Shown here: positions 1 to 9,416 of the stretch, piece by piece
How positions within the stretch are numbered: the first letter of the stretch is position 1
Layout: each line of letters opens with the position of its first letter
NCBI GenBank assembly: GCA_900312665.1
Contig: ONZQ02000022.1
Location: 1 to 64,000, forward strand
Length of the DNA stretch: 64,000 bases
DNA from: Cephalotrichum gorgonifer
Taxonomy: Eukaryota; Ascomycota; Sordariomycetes; Microascales; Microascaceae
Direction of reading: 5' to 3'
The notes under the pieces: generated by a model
Told to the model about the DNA's origin: nothing
The model's input: the letters and a program-made list of their open reading frames with translations, nothing else
Databases searched by the model: none
Translations under genes and position numbers: made by a program

Positions 1-399
1 TTAGAGCTATATAATTACTATAGGATATTCTTAGAGAAATATTCTCTAAATATAATCTCTCTGATAGATCTAATTAAAAAAGATTAACTATAGAATTAAG
101 AAGATAAATATTAAGTAGTATTTGATAAGATCAAGATCTGAATTATTAAAGAATTGATATAAAGATCTATAGACTCTAAGAAATCCTATAAAATTAAGAT
201 CAATATCTATAATTATAGTATAGATACTTAATTTAGATAAAGAGATGAGAATAGGAAACTATATCTAGTAATATAGATATCTAAAAAATTTGATAGTATA
301 TAACTATATTATAGAATATCTGATAAAGAAATAATAATAATAATTAAAATATTTAAAGAATAAAGATATTATTTAATTAATATAAAATATTAAATTAAG

Positions 400-560
400 A
401 TATATTCAGATTATAAGAATCTTATTAGCTTTATTATAATTAAATAGTTAAATAGCTAATAAATATAATAATAGGAATTTCTATTAGAATATAACTTTGA
501 GATTATCTATTAAAAAGGAGAACTGAATAGAAGAGTAGATATATTAAATAGATAATCTGA
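400..560 (+). pseudogene. RNase H segment of the dead gypsy pol
   Basis: In + frame 1 the positions around 406-560 keep the spacing of the RNase H C-terminal part of gypsy pol: an SD(H/Y)KNL-like start, then a Leu-Asn motif, then an EYNFEI-like strand and a final leucine-asparagine-arginine end. Stop codons stand where Arg, Gln and Trp codons are expected, as C-to-T or G-to-A changes would produce. It is not functional. Confidence 0.7.
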
Positions 561-899
561 TTATTTCTAAGAAATATTGAGAGAGGAGTTTATAATAATA
601 GAGATAAACTTAGAAGGAAATATAATTATTATTACTATAATCTTAGCTTTCTAAATATAAATAGATATAGAATAGATTAATCAGCTATTAGCAGTCTATA
701 GAGAAGATCTAGGACTAGAAAAAGACTTTAAGAATATTAAAAAAGAGAATTTCTAGATCAGGGGAGATAATATAGTGATATTAAAAGCTATAGCTAGTAA
801 TTTAATAAGAGAAATATATAAAGTATTATTACTTAGATATCCTAGAATTACTAAAATAATATAATAATTATAATAATATTATTATTTTCAAGAAATAAA

Positions 900-1520
900 G
901 AAATTAGTTAGAGAAATATTAGAAAAATATAGTATATATAGAAAATCAAAAGTAGATTAATATAAGCCTTATAGAGAACTATAACTATTAAAGATCTCTA
1001 TAGTACTATAGGACTTAGTTAATATAGACTATATTATTAAACTATTAAGATCTAAGGATCTATTAAATAGATAGAGCTATAATAGTATATTAGTTATAGT
1101 AGATAAGCTGATAAAATATATCTATATAATACTATATAATAAAATGATTAAGGCTATAAAGCTAATATTCCTATTTATAAGGAATATAGTTTATAACTAT
1201 AATTTACTAAAGTAAATTATCTTAGATTAAGGAAGTATATTTATCTTAAAGTTCTGATAAAGTTTAATAGATTATATAGAAATTAAATATAAGCTATCTA
1301 CTATCTACTATAAATAGATAGATAGATAAATAGAAAGGATTAATTAAATAATAGAAGTCTATTTAAGATATTATATTAATTAAGAATAAAATAACTAGAT
1401 AGAACTATTATCAGTAGTCTAATATATTTATAATAGTAGTATATTAGAAAGTATAAAGATATTATTATTTTATATTAATTATAGAATCTAATTAAAAATA
1501 GGATTTAAATTAATAGATAA
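900..1520 (+). pseudogene. Integrase core of the dead gypsy pol
   Basis: The translation in + frame 1 retains the integrase core: a V-D-K-L-x-K-Y segment near 1100, an I-L-D-x-G-S segment near 1225, and a D-R/stop-x-E-R-I-N segment near 1320-1345 followed by an L-x-x-Y region. Numerous TAA and TAG codons interrupt it. The order behind RNase H and before the chromodomain is that of Ty3/gypsy elements. Confidence 0.75.
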
Positions 1521-1911
1521 AGTAAGCTTAGTAGAAATAGTAGTATTATAAACTGACTATATAAAGGAATTTTATAAGTAATTTATATTGGAATTAGAAT
1601 TTATATAAAGATAAATAAAGAGATTTATAGATTATATAAAGATTATAGGATCAATCCTGGAGAGGAGAAGTAAGATTTATCTTCTTAGAAAGAATATAGG
1701 AGAATAGTATCCTAATATCAAATTAATATAATTAAATAAAAAACTTAATTTTAAGAAAATTAGATCTTTTAAAGTTAAATAGAAAGTCTTAAATAATAAT
1801 TATAAGCTAGAATTATCTGATATAATAAGGATATATCTAATATTCTATATTATACTTTTAGAACCAGTATATAATAATATTCTGATTAAAGACTCTATTA
1901 AGATATCTTCA

Positions 1912-2055
1912 GTAGAAGATAAATATAAAGTAGAAAAAATATTAGATTTACTAAGAAAAGATAATGATATCGAGTATCTAATTAAATAGAAGAACTTTAG
2001 TTATAAAGAAAATATCTAGGAATCTATTAAGAATCTAAAGAACTTATAGATAAAA
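1912..2055 (+). pseudogene. Chromodomain of the dead gypsy element
   Basis: In the same frame the residues from about 1918 read Y-K-V-E-K-I-L-D, followed by E-Y-L-I-K and a W/stop-E-S element, the classic chromodomain order. Chromoviral integrases carry this module at their C-terminus, where it is thought to steer insertion toward heterochromatin. The Trp and Lys codons replaced by TAG are consistent with RIP. Confidence 0.75.
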
Positions 2056-2764
2056 CTTATATAGTTCTATCAGTAGAATCTAGACTGACTAGATCTATAG
2101 GAAGATCTAAATCAAAATTCAATCAGTTGATATTATCAGAGATATCTAATATTGAGAGATTATTAATAATCTAAGATTTATAGATCTTTAAGATAGAGAA
2201 GAGGTTATCCTCCCTGTCTAACTCTGCTACCCTATAATAAAATAATTCCTCCTTATAAACCTTTATCTTATATTTGATTTTCTTATTCAGAGAAGATAGG
2301 TAATTATAGTCTAAAGATCGAGCTGGAGATACTTGAGATCTTCCTTAGCTTTTTCCTCTTCAGTCTCTAACTTTTCATAAGATTTAGCTATATAGGAGAC
2401 TACTATATAAGAGATCAGAAATAAAATATAAGAAGTAATAATAGAAGGACTTATAAGAGGAAGCTATTAAAATACTATTATAGATATCTCTATAATAGAT
2501 ATATATAGTATAATAGGAAGAACTTTTAAGTATATGATAATCTATTAACTTATTTTTGAAATAATAAGAATATAGTATTATAAGTTCGATATTAAAGGAA
2601 TCAATATAATCAGTAAAGATAAGATATTTATATCTTTTATAAGTATTTAGATTATAATAGTTAGATATGATTTTATTTATTTTTAAATAAGGAAAAGAGG
2701 GGAAGTTATCTATAAAATTGAAATCAGTAAGAGAAAGATCACTTTATAGGCCTTTGAGGACAAA

Positions 2765-3155
2765 AGATAGAGAGAGGGGGGATTATATAATGACTGCTCT
2801 TTTATATTGACTAAAGGAAGGCTATAGATCTTGGTAAAGCAGTCAGCTATAGTAGAATGATATAGGCTGATAAATAGAGCTGATCAATTAGATTAGAAGC
2901 TACAGTTCTAGGAATATGATGCTCCTAGAGTATAGTATTCTAGGAATATAGTACTCCTGAATAGGAATACTGTACTATAGAATATAGTCTATTTAAGAAT
3001 ATACTCTTTATTATATAGCTAGTTATCTTTTCTTTCCTTAGATAGTAGTTAATCTATAGTTATTCTATAGATAGATATTCAGTTTATCTTGATGATAAGT
3101 CCTTTCTCTGAAGGTACTTATATGATATGACTATAACTTATATGATATTGTAATG
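2765..3155 (+). repeat. Polypurine tract and putative 3' LTR
   Basis: A purine run (A/G only, with a six-G block) at about 2763-2781 is followed by a TG-containing start near 2785. This is the usual place of the plus-strand primer next to a 3' LTR. The sequence that follows has no coding signal, carries imperfect repeats of a TCTAGGAATA-type word (2908-2960) and ends near 3155, exactly where AT-richness stops. The precise LTR ends are unclear because the 5' LTR is off the window and RIP has changed the terminal bases. Confidence 0.5.
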
Positions 3156-3900
3156 TTTGGAACTTACTTCTTAATCGGAACCCCGGCCTCATAAACCCTT
3201 GTGAGCCTATTATGATTTAGATCGTAATATCACTGCCCTGTATGTGACTGTAAGCGTCAAGGAATGTTCGTTTTATGATACAGAGTTGTCTTTGTTGCCT
3301 GTCATTCCTCGTACTAACTCATCAGCATGTGGTCTGTAGTTTCCTGCAAGGGCTGCTGTAGGAACTAAGGCGAGTCGTGACACTGCCGACCACTACAAAG
3401 GCGGCCGCCCTGTCTATTTCTAGCCAGTGGTGGATCTGCTCTCTTGTTGCTGTACCTCTTACTGGTCTGACCTTTCTCGGTTCAACATCATGGTTAGGTA
3501 TCAGAAGATGGCGCGGAAGAGCAAGGGCGAGGGCACTAAAGAGTCGAAAGCTTGACTGGTCCCCTGGGTTGGGATTACGGCCTCTTATATCGATCAACAC
3601 AACCCGGAGATTCATCTAAATGCCTCCTCGATCTCGGCTGACAAAGCTGGAAGCTTGTCGCGAGGCACCACCCTGACTGGCATTCTCTACTTCAACAAGG
3701 ACAATATATACCAGCGATCTGTTGTATGGCTAGAACGTATTTCGCCACGGTGCCGTAGGATTCTTTACCTCCTGTAAGATCAATAAATGGTGTCCGTATT
3801 TCCCGTGTGACACGGCGGTTCTTTCTCTCAAGAGACTGGTTGAGCGCCCCGATGACGGTTGTACCAGAAAAAAATTAAGTCAGATATTAATACGCGAATT
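3156..3900. other. Intergenic stretch, no gene supported
   Basis: Composition is normal here. Short open frames exist on both strands (around 3322-3619), but they start at GTG or TTG, show no recognisable domain and lack intron-extended partners. The segment lies between the retrotransposon border and the 3' end of the Asp/Gly-repeat gene. Confidence 0.6.
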
Positions 3901-5016
3901 CTAGTAGATCGAGATGTTGCTGATAAGAATCGCTGGTACCCCTGGCGTGTTCTCTTCACAGACCAGCTTGGCGGAAAAAACAGAGCTGAACGACAGCTGC
4001 ACGTCAACCGGGTCTCCCTCGAAATGCTGCCACTCCCCCGGCACGCTGCCTGCGTCGGTAATCACCGCGAGATCCTCGTCGGGATCTCCGGTGACGCTAG
4101 TCGTGATGCTGCACCCCTCCGAAGCGCCGGTGAACTGGTAATCGAAACTGACTCTCATGGTGACCTCCGGCGGGGGAAAGCCACAGTAGGGGAGATTTTG
4201 ATTGAGCCAGACTTGAGCGTAGTCGGTCTGCGACGGGATCAGGGCGAATGCGTATCCAGAGTCGCTGGAGTCATCCTGTATGACCATGGAGTCGGCCGTC
4301 ACTTGCTGAGAGATGTACCAGGGAGCCAGGACGCCGTTGACGAAGTCCCCAGTGATGTCGTCGCATGTCTGAGCGTCGCCGTCATCGTCTCCATCATCGT
4401 CTCCATCATCATCGCCGTCATCATCTCCATCATCATCGCCGTCATCATCTCCATCATCGTCTCCATCATCGTCGCCGTCATTGTCGCCGTCATCGTCTCC
4501 ATCATCGTCTCCATCATCATCGCCGTCATCATCTCCATCATCATCGCCGTCATCATCTCCATCATCGTCTCCATCATCGTCGCCGTCATTGTCGCCGTCA
4601 TCGTCTCCATCATCGTCTCCATCTCCATCGCCAAATCCTGGACCATTATCGTCGCCATCGCCAAGTCCTGGGGCATTATCGTCGCCATCGCAAGGTCCCG
4701 GAGCATTATCTTCGCCACCTCCATCGCCAAATCCTTGGCCATTATCGTCGCCATTGCCATATCCCGGAGCATTATCGTCGCCATCGCCAAGTCCTGGACG
4801 GTCCGTGAAGGTGGGCTTCATGTCCGGCGCTCCCCAGTCGCAGCCGCAATCATCGTCCTTCTTACCATGGTAATAAGGCGAAGCGTCATTCGGCTCGCTG
4901 TAGGTTTCATCATACTGCGTTCGGCGAGGCGCGAGACCCCTTGCCTGAAGACGCCCGGCAGCAGAGAAATGCAGGAGATAGAGGACGAGGGGCACAAGGA
5001 CCCGTCGCAAAGCCAT
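3901..5016 (-). CDS. Secreted Asp/Gly-repeat protein
   Basis: This is an intronless gene of 371 aa. Residues 1-20 form a signal peptide (short basic start, leucine-rich core, AAG end). Next come about ten-residue repeats of the form GxGDGDDN-A/G-P, and then a long run of DGDDD/DDGD units. The last ~140 residues are not repetitive; they hold four or more cysteines and beta-rich sequence that resembles a carbohydrate-binding jelly-roll, but I do not recognise a named family. The acidic repeat suggests divalent-cation binding or a charged cell-wall spacer; that is inference. The start is an ATG at 5016 with a TATA-like element about 165 bp upstream. A 389-aa open frame on the other strand is only the mirror of the repeat. 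Confidence 0.8.
   Translation of the reverse strand: MALRRVLVPLVLYLLHFSAAGRLQARGLAPRRTQYDETYSEPNDASPYYHGKKDDDCGCDWGAPDMKPTFTDRPGLGDGDDNAPGYGNGDDNGQGFGDGGGEDNAPGPCDGDDNAPGLGDGDDNGPGFGDGDGDDDGDDDGDNDGDDDGDDDGDDDGDDDGDDDGDDDGDDDGDDDGDNDGDDDGDDDGDDDGDDDGDDDGDDDGDDDGDDDGDAQTCDDITGDFVNGVLAPWYISQQVTADSMVIQDDSSDSGYAFALIPSQTDYAQVWLNQNLPYCGFPPPEVTMRVSFDYQFTGASEGCSITTSVTGDPDEDLAVITDAGSVPGEWQHFEGDPVDVQLSFSSVFSAKLVCEENTPGVPAILISNISIY
4374..4632 (-). repeat. 108-bp in-frame tandem duplication in the Asp/Gly repeat
   Basis: Inside the coding region a block of 108 bp (36 codons) occurs twice in a row. For example, the rare ATTGTCG word falls at 4480 and again 108 bp later at 4588. The units are built of 9- and 12-bp Gly/Asp steps. 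The length is a multiple of three, so the frame is kept. Repeats of this kind change copy number easily and may differ between strains. Confidence 0.85.
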
Positions 5017-5177
5017 GACGCTGGATGACCATGAGCTTTAAGGGGGAGATCTAGATAGAGAGGAGAACGGGAGCGGCAACGCAGTAGGTACCTGATGAGC
5101 CGGAATGTCGTTTGACGAAAGTTATCTCTGGCCTCGTCTGTTCCCGATACTAACTTCAGCAGCGACGGCATAGGGCC

Positions 5178-5187
5178 TTATATATTG
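5178..5187 (-). promoter_or_regulatory. TATA-like element of the Asp/Gly-repeat gene
   Basis: On the minus strand the sequence reads CAATATATAAG about 165 bp upstream of the ATG at 5016. Position and sequence fit a core promoter. Nothing else in this upstream region was recognised. Confidence 0.45.
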
Positions 5188-6371
5188 GGCCGTCTTATCC
5201 ACCAGTGATTGTTCCCGGACTGCTTTCTTGGTCTGGGAGATTATACAAGAGCCCCAGAGACCCAGGAACATTTCCGATTATAGTTAATCAAGATCTGCAG
5301 TTATTCGCAGGCCTGTCTCGGCACGGCGGCACATATAAATCCAGGACATTAATTACTCCGTCGCGGAAAACACTCGTGAAAATGGCGTTAGCTGATTAAA
5401 CTGGTCTCTAAGCAAGAAGCAACACCACCAACCGACCATCCGCTCGGCGGAACTTGGCGGGCCGTGCTGGATGATGTGTCGTCTGTCGCGAAGCTCCGGT
5501 TCAACAGCCTGCCCAGGCGAACACCGCATATCGGCCGGGTCGCTGTGTGTTCTCTTCGGTCAGGTGAAACAACCATTGCACCTTTTGAGGATGCTGTCTA
5601 TGATATTGCGACTCGCCAATCACTATTATAATAATCGTTGTAGATCCCCGTCCCGAGTTCACTATACCGTAGACGGCCTGATTCGTGACTACCTACGCCC
5701 CCAATTTGGGACCCCATATCTTGTGCCGGACGTAAGACTGCGAATTTCTTACTGAAAACTTTCCAGTCGGTTCAGTGAGAGTAGCGTATAGATCTAATAC
5801 ACGAAGAGTTCGTGCTTGCATTTGGCCTAGCATAGAAAGGGGTCAATGTATGATAGTCTCTATTCATGTATTCCTCTCATATCTGGGGTTTTAAAAAAAA
5901 ACAGCGGTCAAAAGCTGTAAACAGGATAGAGAAAGGGTAGTGGGTTTCGTGAATGATTCGTCAGTATCACCGACTCATAATCTATTTCGCTACTCTAGGG
6001 GGTTAAACAGTTTGGTGCATCAAGCCTTCTCGAGAATACTCTCGCTCTTCCCTACCGCAGAGCATTCTATTTTAGGCGGGCGGTGCATGTGGTGGCTGCT
6101 CATCTGGCTAGTAGTGGTGTGAGGAGTAATGGGTTGACACTGCTGTTGGTTATTCGCATTGCATGTACCTTGAGCAGCTGCAGACGTGCCTAGTGACATG
6201 TCCTGTGAATCACCAGCAACCTCTACAACGTGCTAAGCGAGATCGACATGTAAAACAGGGCACATAGATATTAAATAAACTAACAAATGTTTCCAATCTC
6301 AAAAAAGCATATTATCTAAGTCATAGCATCATAGAATTCGTAGAGCCGCCCCAAAATAAAACTCACAGAAG
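5188..6371. other. Intergenic stretch, no gene supported
   Basis: Open frames are short and mostly lack ATG starts. A + strand frame around 5400-5640 looks mildly protein-like but has no start, no recognisable domain and ends quickly, so I do not call it. Confidence 0.5.
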
Positions 6372-6831
6372 TCAGTCCCCTTCACACATAGCGCTGCAAG
6401 CCTTCATAATTTCTCCCATGCTCTCAGGGGGAAGAGAGATGAGTCTGCTACGAATAATAATCCCAATCTCACCAGCTAGCATATACTCCTTCAGGCAAGA
6501 TGATTCCTCTACCCCACTACCCCAACCAGTAATAAAAGATGGGGCCCCTTGAGCTAAGATACCATCTCTCGAAGCAGGAGTCAGTAGCAGTAGGTCTCCA
6601 CCTTTCATCTTCTTTAGTAGGGTTCGGCCAAATGGGGTTAGGGTAGCTTAGCATTTCACGGGGGTCAAAACTGTATACTGTGGGTACGAAATGCAACTTG
6701 CTTCCCTTCCCATATATCATATTACCAATCTCAGATATACTCTTTAATATCATCTCGTTGTCCCCATAGCAGATAAAGTTACCATCACTATCGATAGCAC
6801 ATAGGAGATTCTCTTTCTTTATTGATGTCAT
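6372..6831 (-). pseudogene. Small uncharacterised gene, probably frameshifted
   Basis: From an ATG at 6831 the reading frame gives protein-like sequence (an IDSDGNF segment, then a YSFDPRE segment) for about 75 residues. It then runs briefly to a stop near 6517. A second frame, overlapping from about 6610 and running to 6372, carries on with equally protein-like sequence (segments such as GWGSGVEESS and PPESMGEIMKA). The two frames differ by one base and no GT-AG pair can join them, so a 1-bp change near 6605-6620 is the simplest reading. I do not recognise the family. Intact, it would be roughly 150 aa. It could also be two unrelated chance frames. Confidence 0.4.
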
Positions 6832-8227
6832 AATAGCAGGATAGACTGAAGTCTACTTCACTGCTAGTGTAGATAGAACAGGGTCGACTGGGGTACATGA
6901 GGTGGAGAAGTTTAGCAGGAACATGACTTTTCAATGCGACCAGACAAGATCTATCAATAGCCTTTAGGGTTTCTCTAATTGGGCGCTTCCTTCTTACAAT
7001 TTGTCATCCTGTACGGGTTCCCGCCTCATGTGCTACCGCAAATGGACGTGAGGGTCAGACCGAAGAATCTTGACTTCGCTACTGTCCATTTCAAGCACTT
7101 AAAACACTGTACAGCCACACGTGCCACAAAAGGAGTAGCTCTTATATATTTTGACAAGAGGGTGAAACTAATTTCAGCCTCCACGGTACATTCATAGCCA
7201 TGTCAAAGTAAAAGGCAGGTTACCACAAGGCAGTGTTTACAATATTAGACAAAGCTATCTGGCGGCTTATAGAACAGTGTGTACAGGGCACTGGCGCGCA
7301 ACAGCAGATAGCTTCCAATCCACCTTAAAAGATCCCCAGTCCGAATATCTCTTGAGTATAAGTCATCTCCACCAGTGGAGTCAATCATATTATAATCTAG
7401 AGATATATCAATTAAAGTAGCACTAGCAGGGTGAGTATGCTCAAATGATCTTACCAGGCTTGCTAATACCTAACACCTATCTTGCCGATACTAAGATATT
7501 TCTAGCTATACTTGAACTATTAGCTTAAAGCATAGTACTTACTACTGTAGTGGTCGGCAGATATACAAGTAAAAGGCCACTGATATAGAGTGATAGGGTG
7601 AGTATGGTGTCACCTCGAAGGCACCTCACAGGGAGCTACTGTGAGGCAGGGGCAGTCGAACGGGCGCCGATGGCTGGCGTACTCTACGGATGTCAGTTTG
7701 ATTTCACTAATCGCTAACTTCCCTCTTCCTTCTCTTCTCTTGTTAGAGGAATCCTCCCTTCCTTTATCCCTTCTTCCAATATTAAGTTAGGGCCTCCCTG
7801 TGACCTCACTGTGAGGTTTGAATTTGACTTCAACTTATCTGAATTCTCCCTGGGACCTCATTGTGAGGTTCGATTGACTCTGAACTTATCCAACTCCCTT
7901 AGAATATATGGTAGCTTCTCCACTTCTCCCGGGCTTTGTTTCCTGGAGACCCTCTGGCCCCCCAGGTATCCAGCCTCCTCGTTAGCTTCATCCTCTCCTT
8001 TGACCTTTCTAAGACTCCTGACACTGGCATAGTAAACGGCTATACCCCATTGAACTCCTAACCACATATCAAATTAGAGCAAGTATTGGCTTAGCTTTAG
8101 CAGGCTTTGCGGCCCCGTCGCCAAATGGAAGGTGTGCTGCGCGACTAGCTGCCGACTTAGGCGTGAGAGAGACCAAGTGATACCGCGGAAGCCGCTGCTC
8201 TGGTTCTCGCTAATCGTAAGCTCCTGA
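6832..8227. other. Intergenic stretch with short inverted repeats
   Basis: No gene is supported. Open frames are short, and the longer one at 6979 starts at TTG. The stretch contains the CCTCAC/GTGAGG inverted repeats listed separately. Confidence 0.5.
7624..7895. repeat. CCTCAC...GTGAGG inverted repeats and a 52-bp direct repeat
   Basis: Arms CCTCACAG (7624-7631) and CTGTGAGG (7639-7646) face each other. A perfect 15-bp palindrome with the same core lies at 7803-7817, and a one-mismatch copy at 7855-7869. The last two sit in a diverged direct repeat of 52-bp period (about 7794-7895). The shared core suggests the remains of a small inverted-repeat element, but no transposase or target duplication was seen. 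Confidence 0.5.
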
Positions 8228-8269
8228 CTTTTACTCTTCCACGCAAAATACTTTGTCCCATTACTCACA

Positions 8270-9416
8270 ATGCGCAACATAGCTGGTGCGATTCTATTTC
8301 GAGGCTTCCCCGTAAAGACGGCCGAGGATCTCTCCAAGATCACTAAAGCGTTCAAGTTTCCCCAGCCACACCAAGAAGTAGGACTGTCGGGGAAGAGAAG
8401 CACTGTCGGTGATAATGTCAAGACGGCAAACGAGGAGCCATCCCATGTCAAGTTCTACTTCCACGACGAATACGGCCGAAGCGCCCACTTCCCAGGGATC
8501 GTGTTCTTTAACTCCCAGATTGTCCCCGACGAAGGTCAGGCGATCCGGATCTTAATCCAAGGTCGTATTGTGTGGGTGTGTTGACTAAGAACAATGGACA
8601 TATGCAGGCGGCCAGACACCTCTCTTATCGACCATTGAGCTTTACGATAGAGTCAGAGATGAGCTTCCTGAGTTCGTCAATGATTTGACAGAGAATTGTA
8701 GGTACACTCGCTCGTGATGGAGCTGATATTGCCTATTCTGTGTCGTGTGTTACCCTTTGCACCGCCGTTATCTGACTCCTCTCAGGTATCATTGGCCGTC
8801 AATACTATCCCGACAAGCAAGACCCCGAGGCCAAAACCATCGGGTGGAATTGGCAAGATTCATACGGCTTCGACATCGAACCGAGCGACGCCCTTGAAAC
8901 TCAGCGACGCAAGGTCGAGCACGTCCTCGAATCACGCCTTAAAGCTGAGGCGGAATGGCAGCCCAACGGTGCACTTCATGTTCTCCAGAGACTTCCTGCC
9001 GTGCGCCGCATTGAATCTACAGGACAGCCCGTCCTCTTCAACGGACTTGGAGGTGTGTATGGAAGACAGAGGGACCGGAAGGCCCTAGATCCGCCGCACA
9101 AGGGAACTGATGGGGGATACCATTTGCCGACCACCTTCGGCGATGGATCTCCTATTCCAAGGGAGTACCTTGAGAGATACTTGGAGATTCAAGAGGAACA
9201 TTGGATTCTTGGTCCCTTGGGAGGCTGGAGATGTGGCGCTCGTTGACAATTACACAGTCCAGGTAAGCGCCATCCCTCTATTCTACGTCTTACCTCGTAT
9301 TATCGTAGGGACTAACCAGGGTACTTTCACATCAGCATGCACGTACGCCATGGAAAGATGAGAGGTCACTGTTGGTGAGTCTTTGGGACGGTCGTGAAAA
9401 GTTCGTGCCATATTAG
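8270..9416 (+). pseudogene. TauD/TfdA-type Fe(II)/2-oxoglutarate dioxygenase, frameshifted
   Basis: Exons 8270-8534, 8608-8697, 8786-9262 and 9336-9416, joined by GT-AG introns of 73, 88 and 73 bp, give a TauD/TfdA-like protein of about 303 aa. This family couples 2-oxoglutarate decarboxylation to substrate hydroxylation, often on sulfonates or related acids. Visible motifs are the iron-binding H-x-E in FHDEYG (about residue 70), a conserved NGLGGVYGRQRDR block, and the distal His in HARTPW at the start of the last exon. One extra C at 9199 breaks the frame: with it the sequence runs into TGA at 9244, and without it GFLVPWEAGDVALVDNYTVQ follows and all exon phases agree. Upstream, in-frame residues that look family-like run back into a TGA near 8228 with no upstream exon visible, so the N-terminus is probably lost too. 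A sequencing error is the alternative. Confidence 0.8.

Larger units (their letters stand above)
1..3155 (+). mobile_element. RIP-mutated Ty3/gypsy LTR retrotransposon, 3' part
   Basis: The stretch is very AT-rich, with abundant TpA and in-frame stops every few codons, and GC returns abruptly to about 50% near 3160. Reading + frame 1 through the stops still shows the pol order of a chromovirus-type gypsy element. The end of reverse transcriptase comes first, then the RNase H core with a Lys-Asn-Leu motif near 406-420, then integrase with the GS-F and D-R-ERIN-like signatures near 1230-1345, and then a chromodomain. The element enters from the left edge, so gag and the 5' LTR are outside. Loss of C and G mainly to TpA on both strands is what RIP leaves behind. 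All domains are dead. The element family is recognised from domain order, not by search. Confidence 0.85.

Noticed and set aside
3600..3860. A weakly protein-like stretch (TLTGILYF-type) recalling fungal AIG1-like GTPase genes
   Set aside because: Only one short word fits, with stops around it; too little to call even a pseudogene.
3859..5028. A 389-aa + strand frame opposite the Asp/Gly-repeat gene
   Set aside because: It is the mirror of the repeat (endless Ile/Val/Ser steps), starts at a non-ATG codon and has no signal or domain, while the minus frame has a signal peptide and a structured C-terminus.
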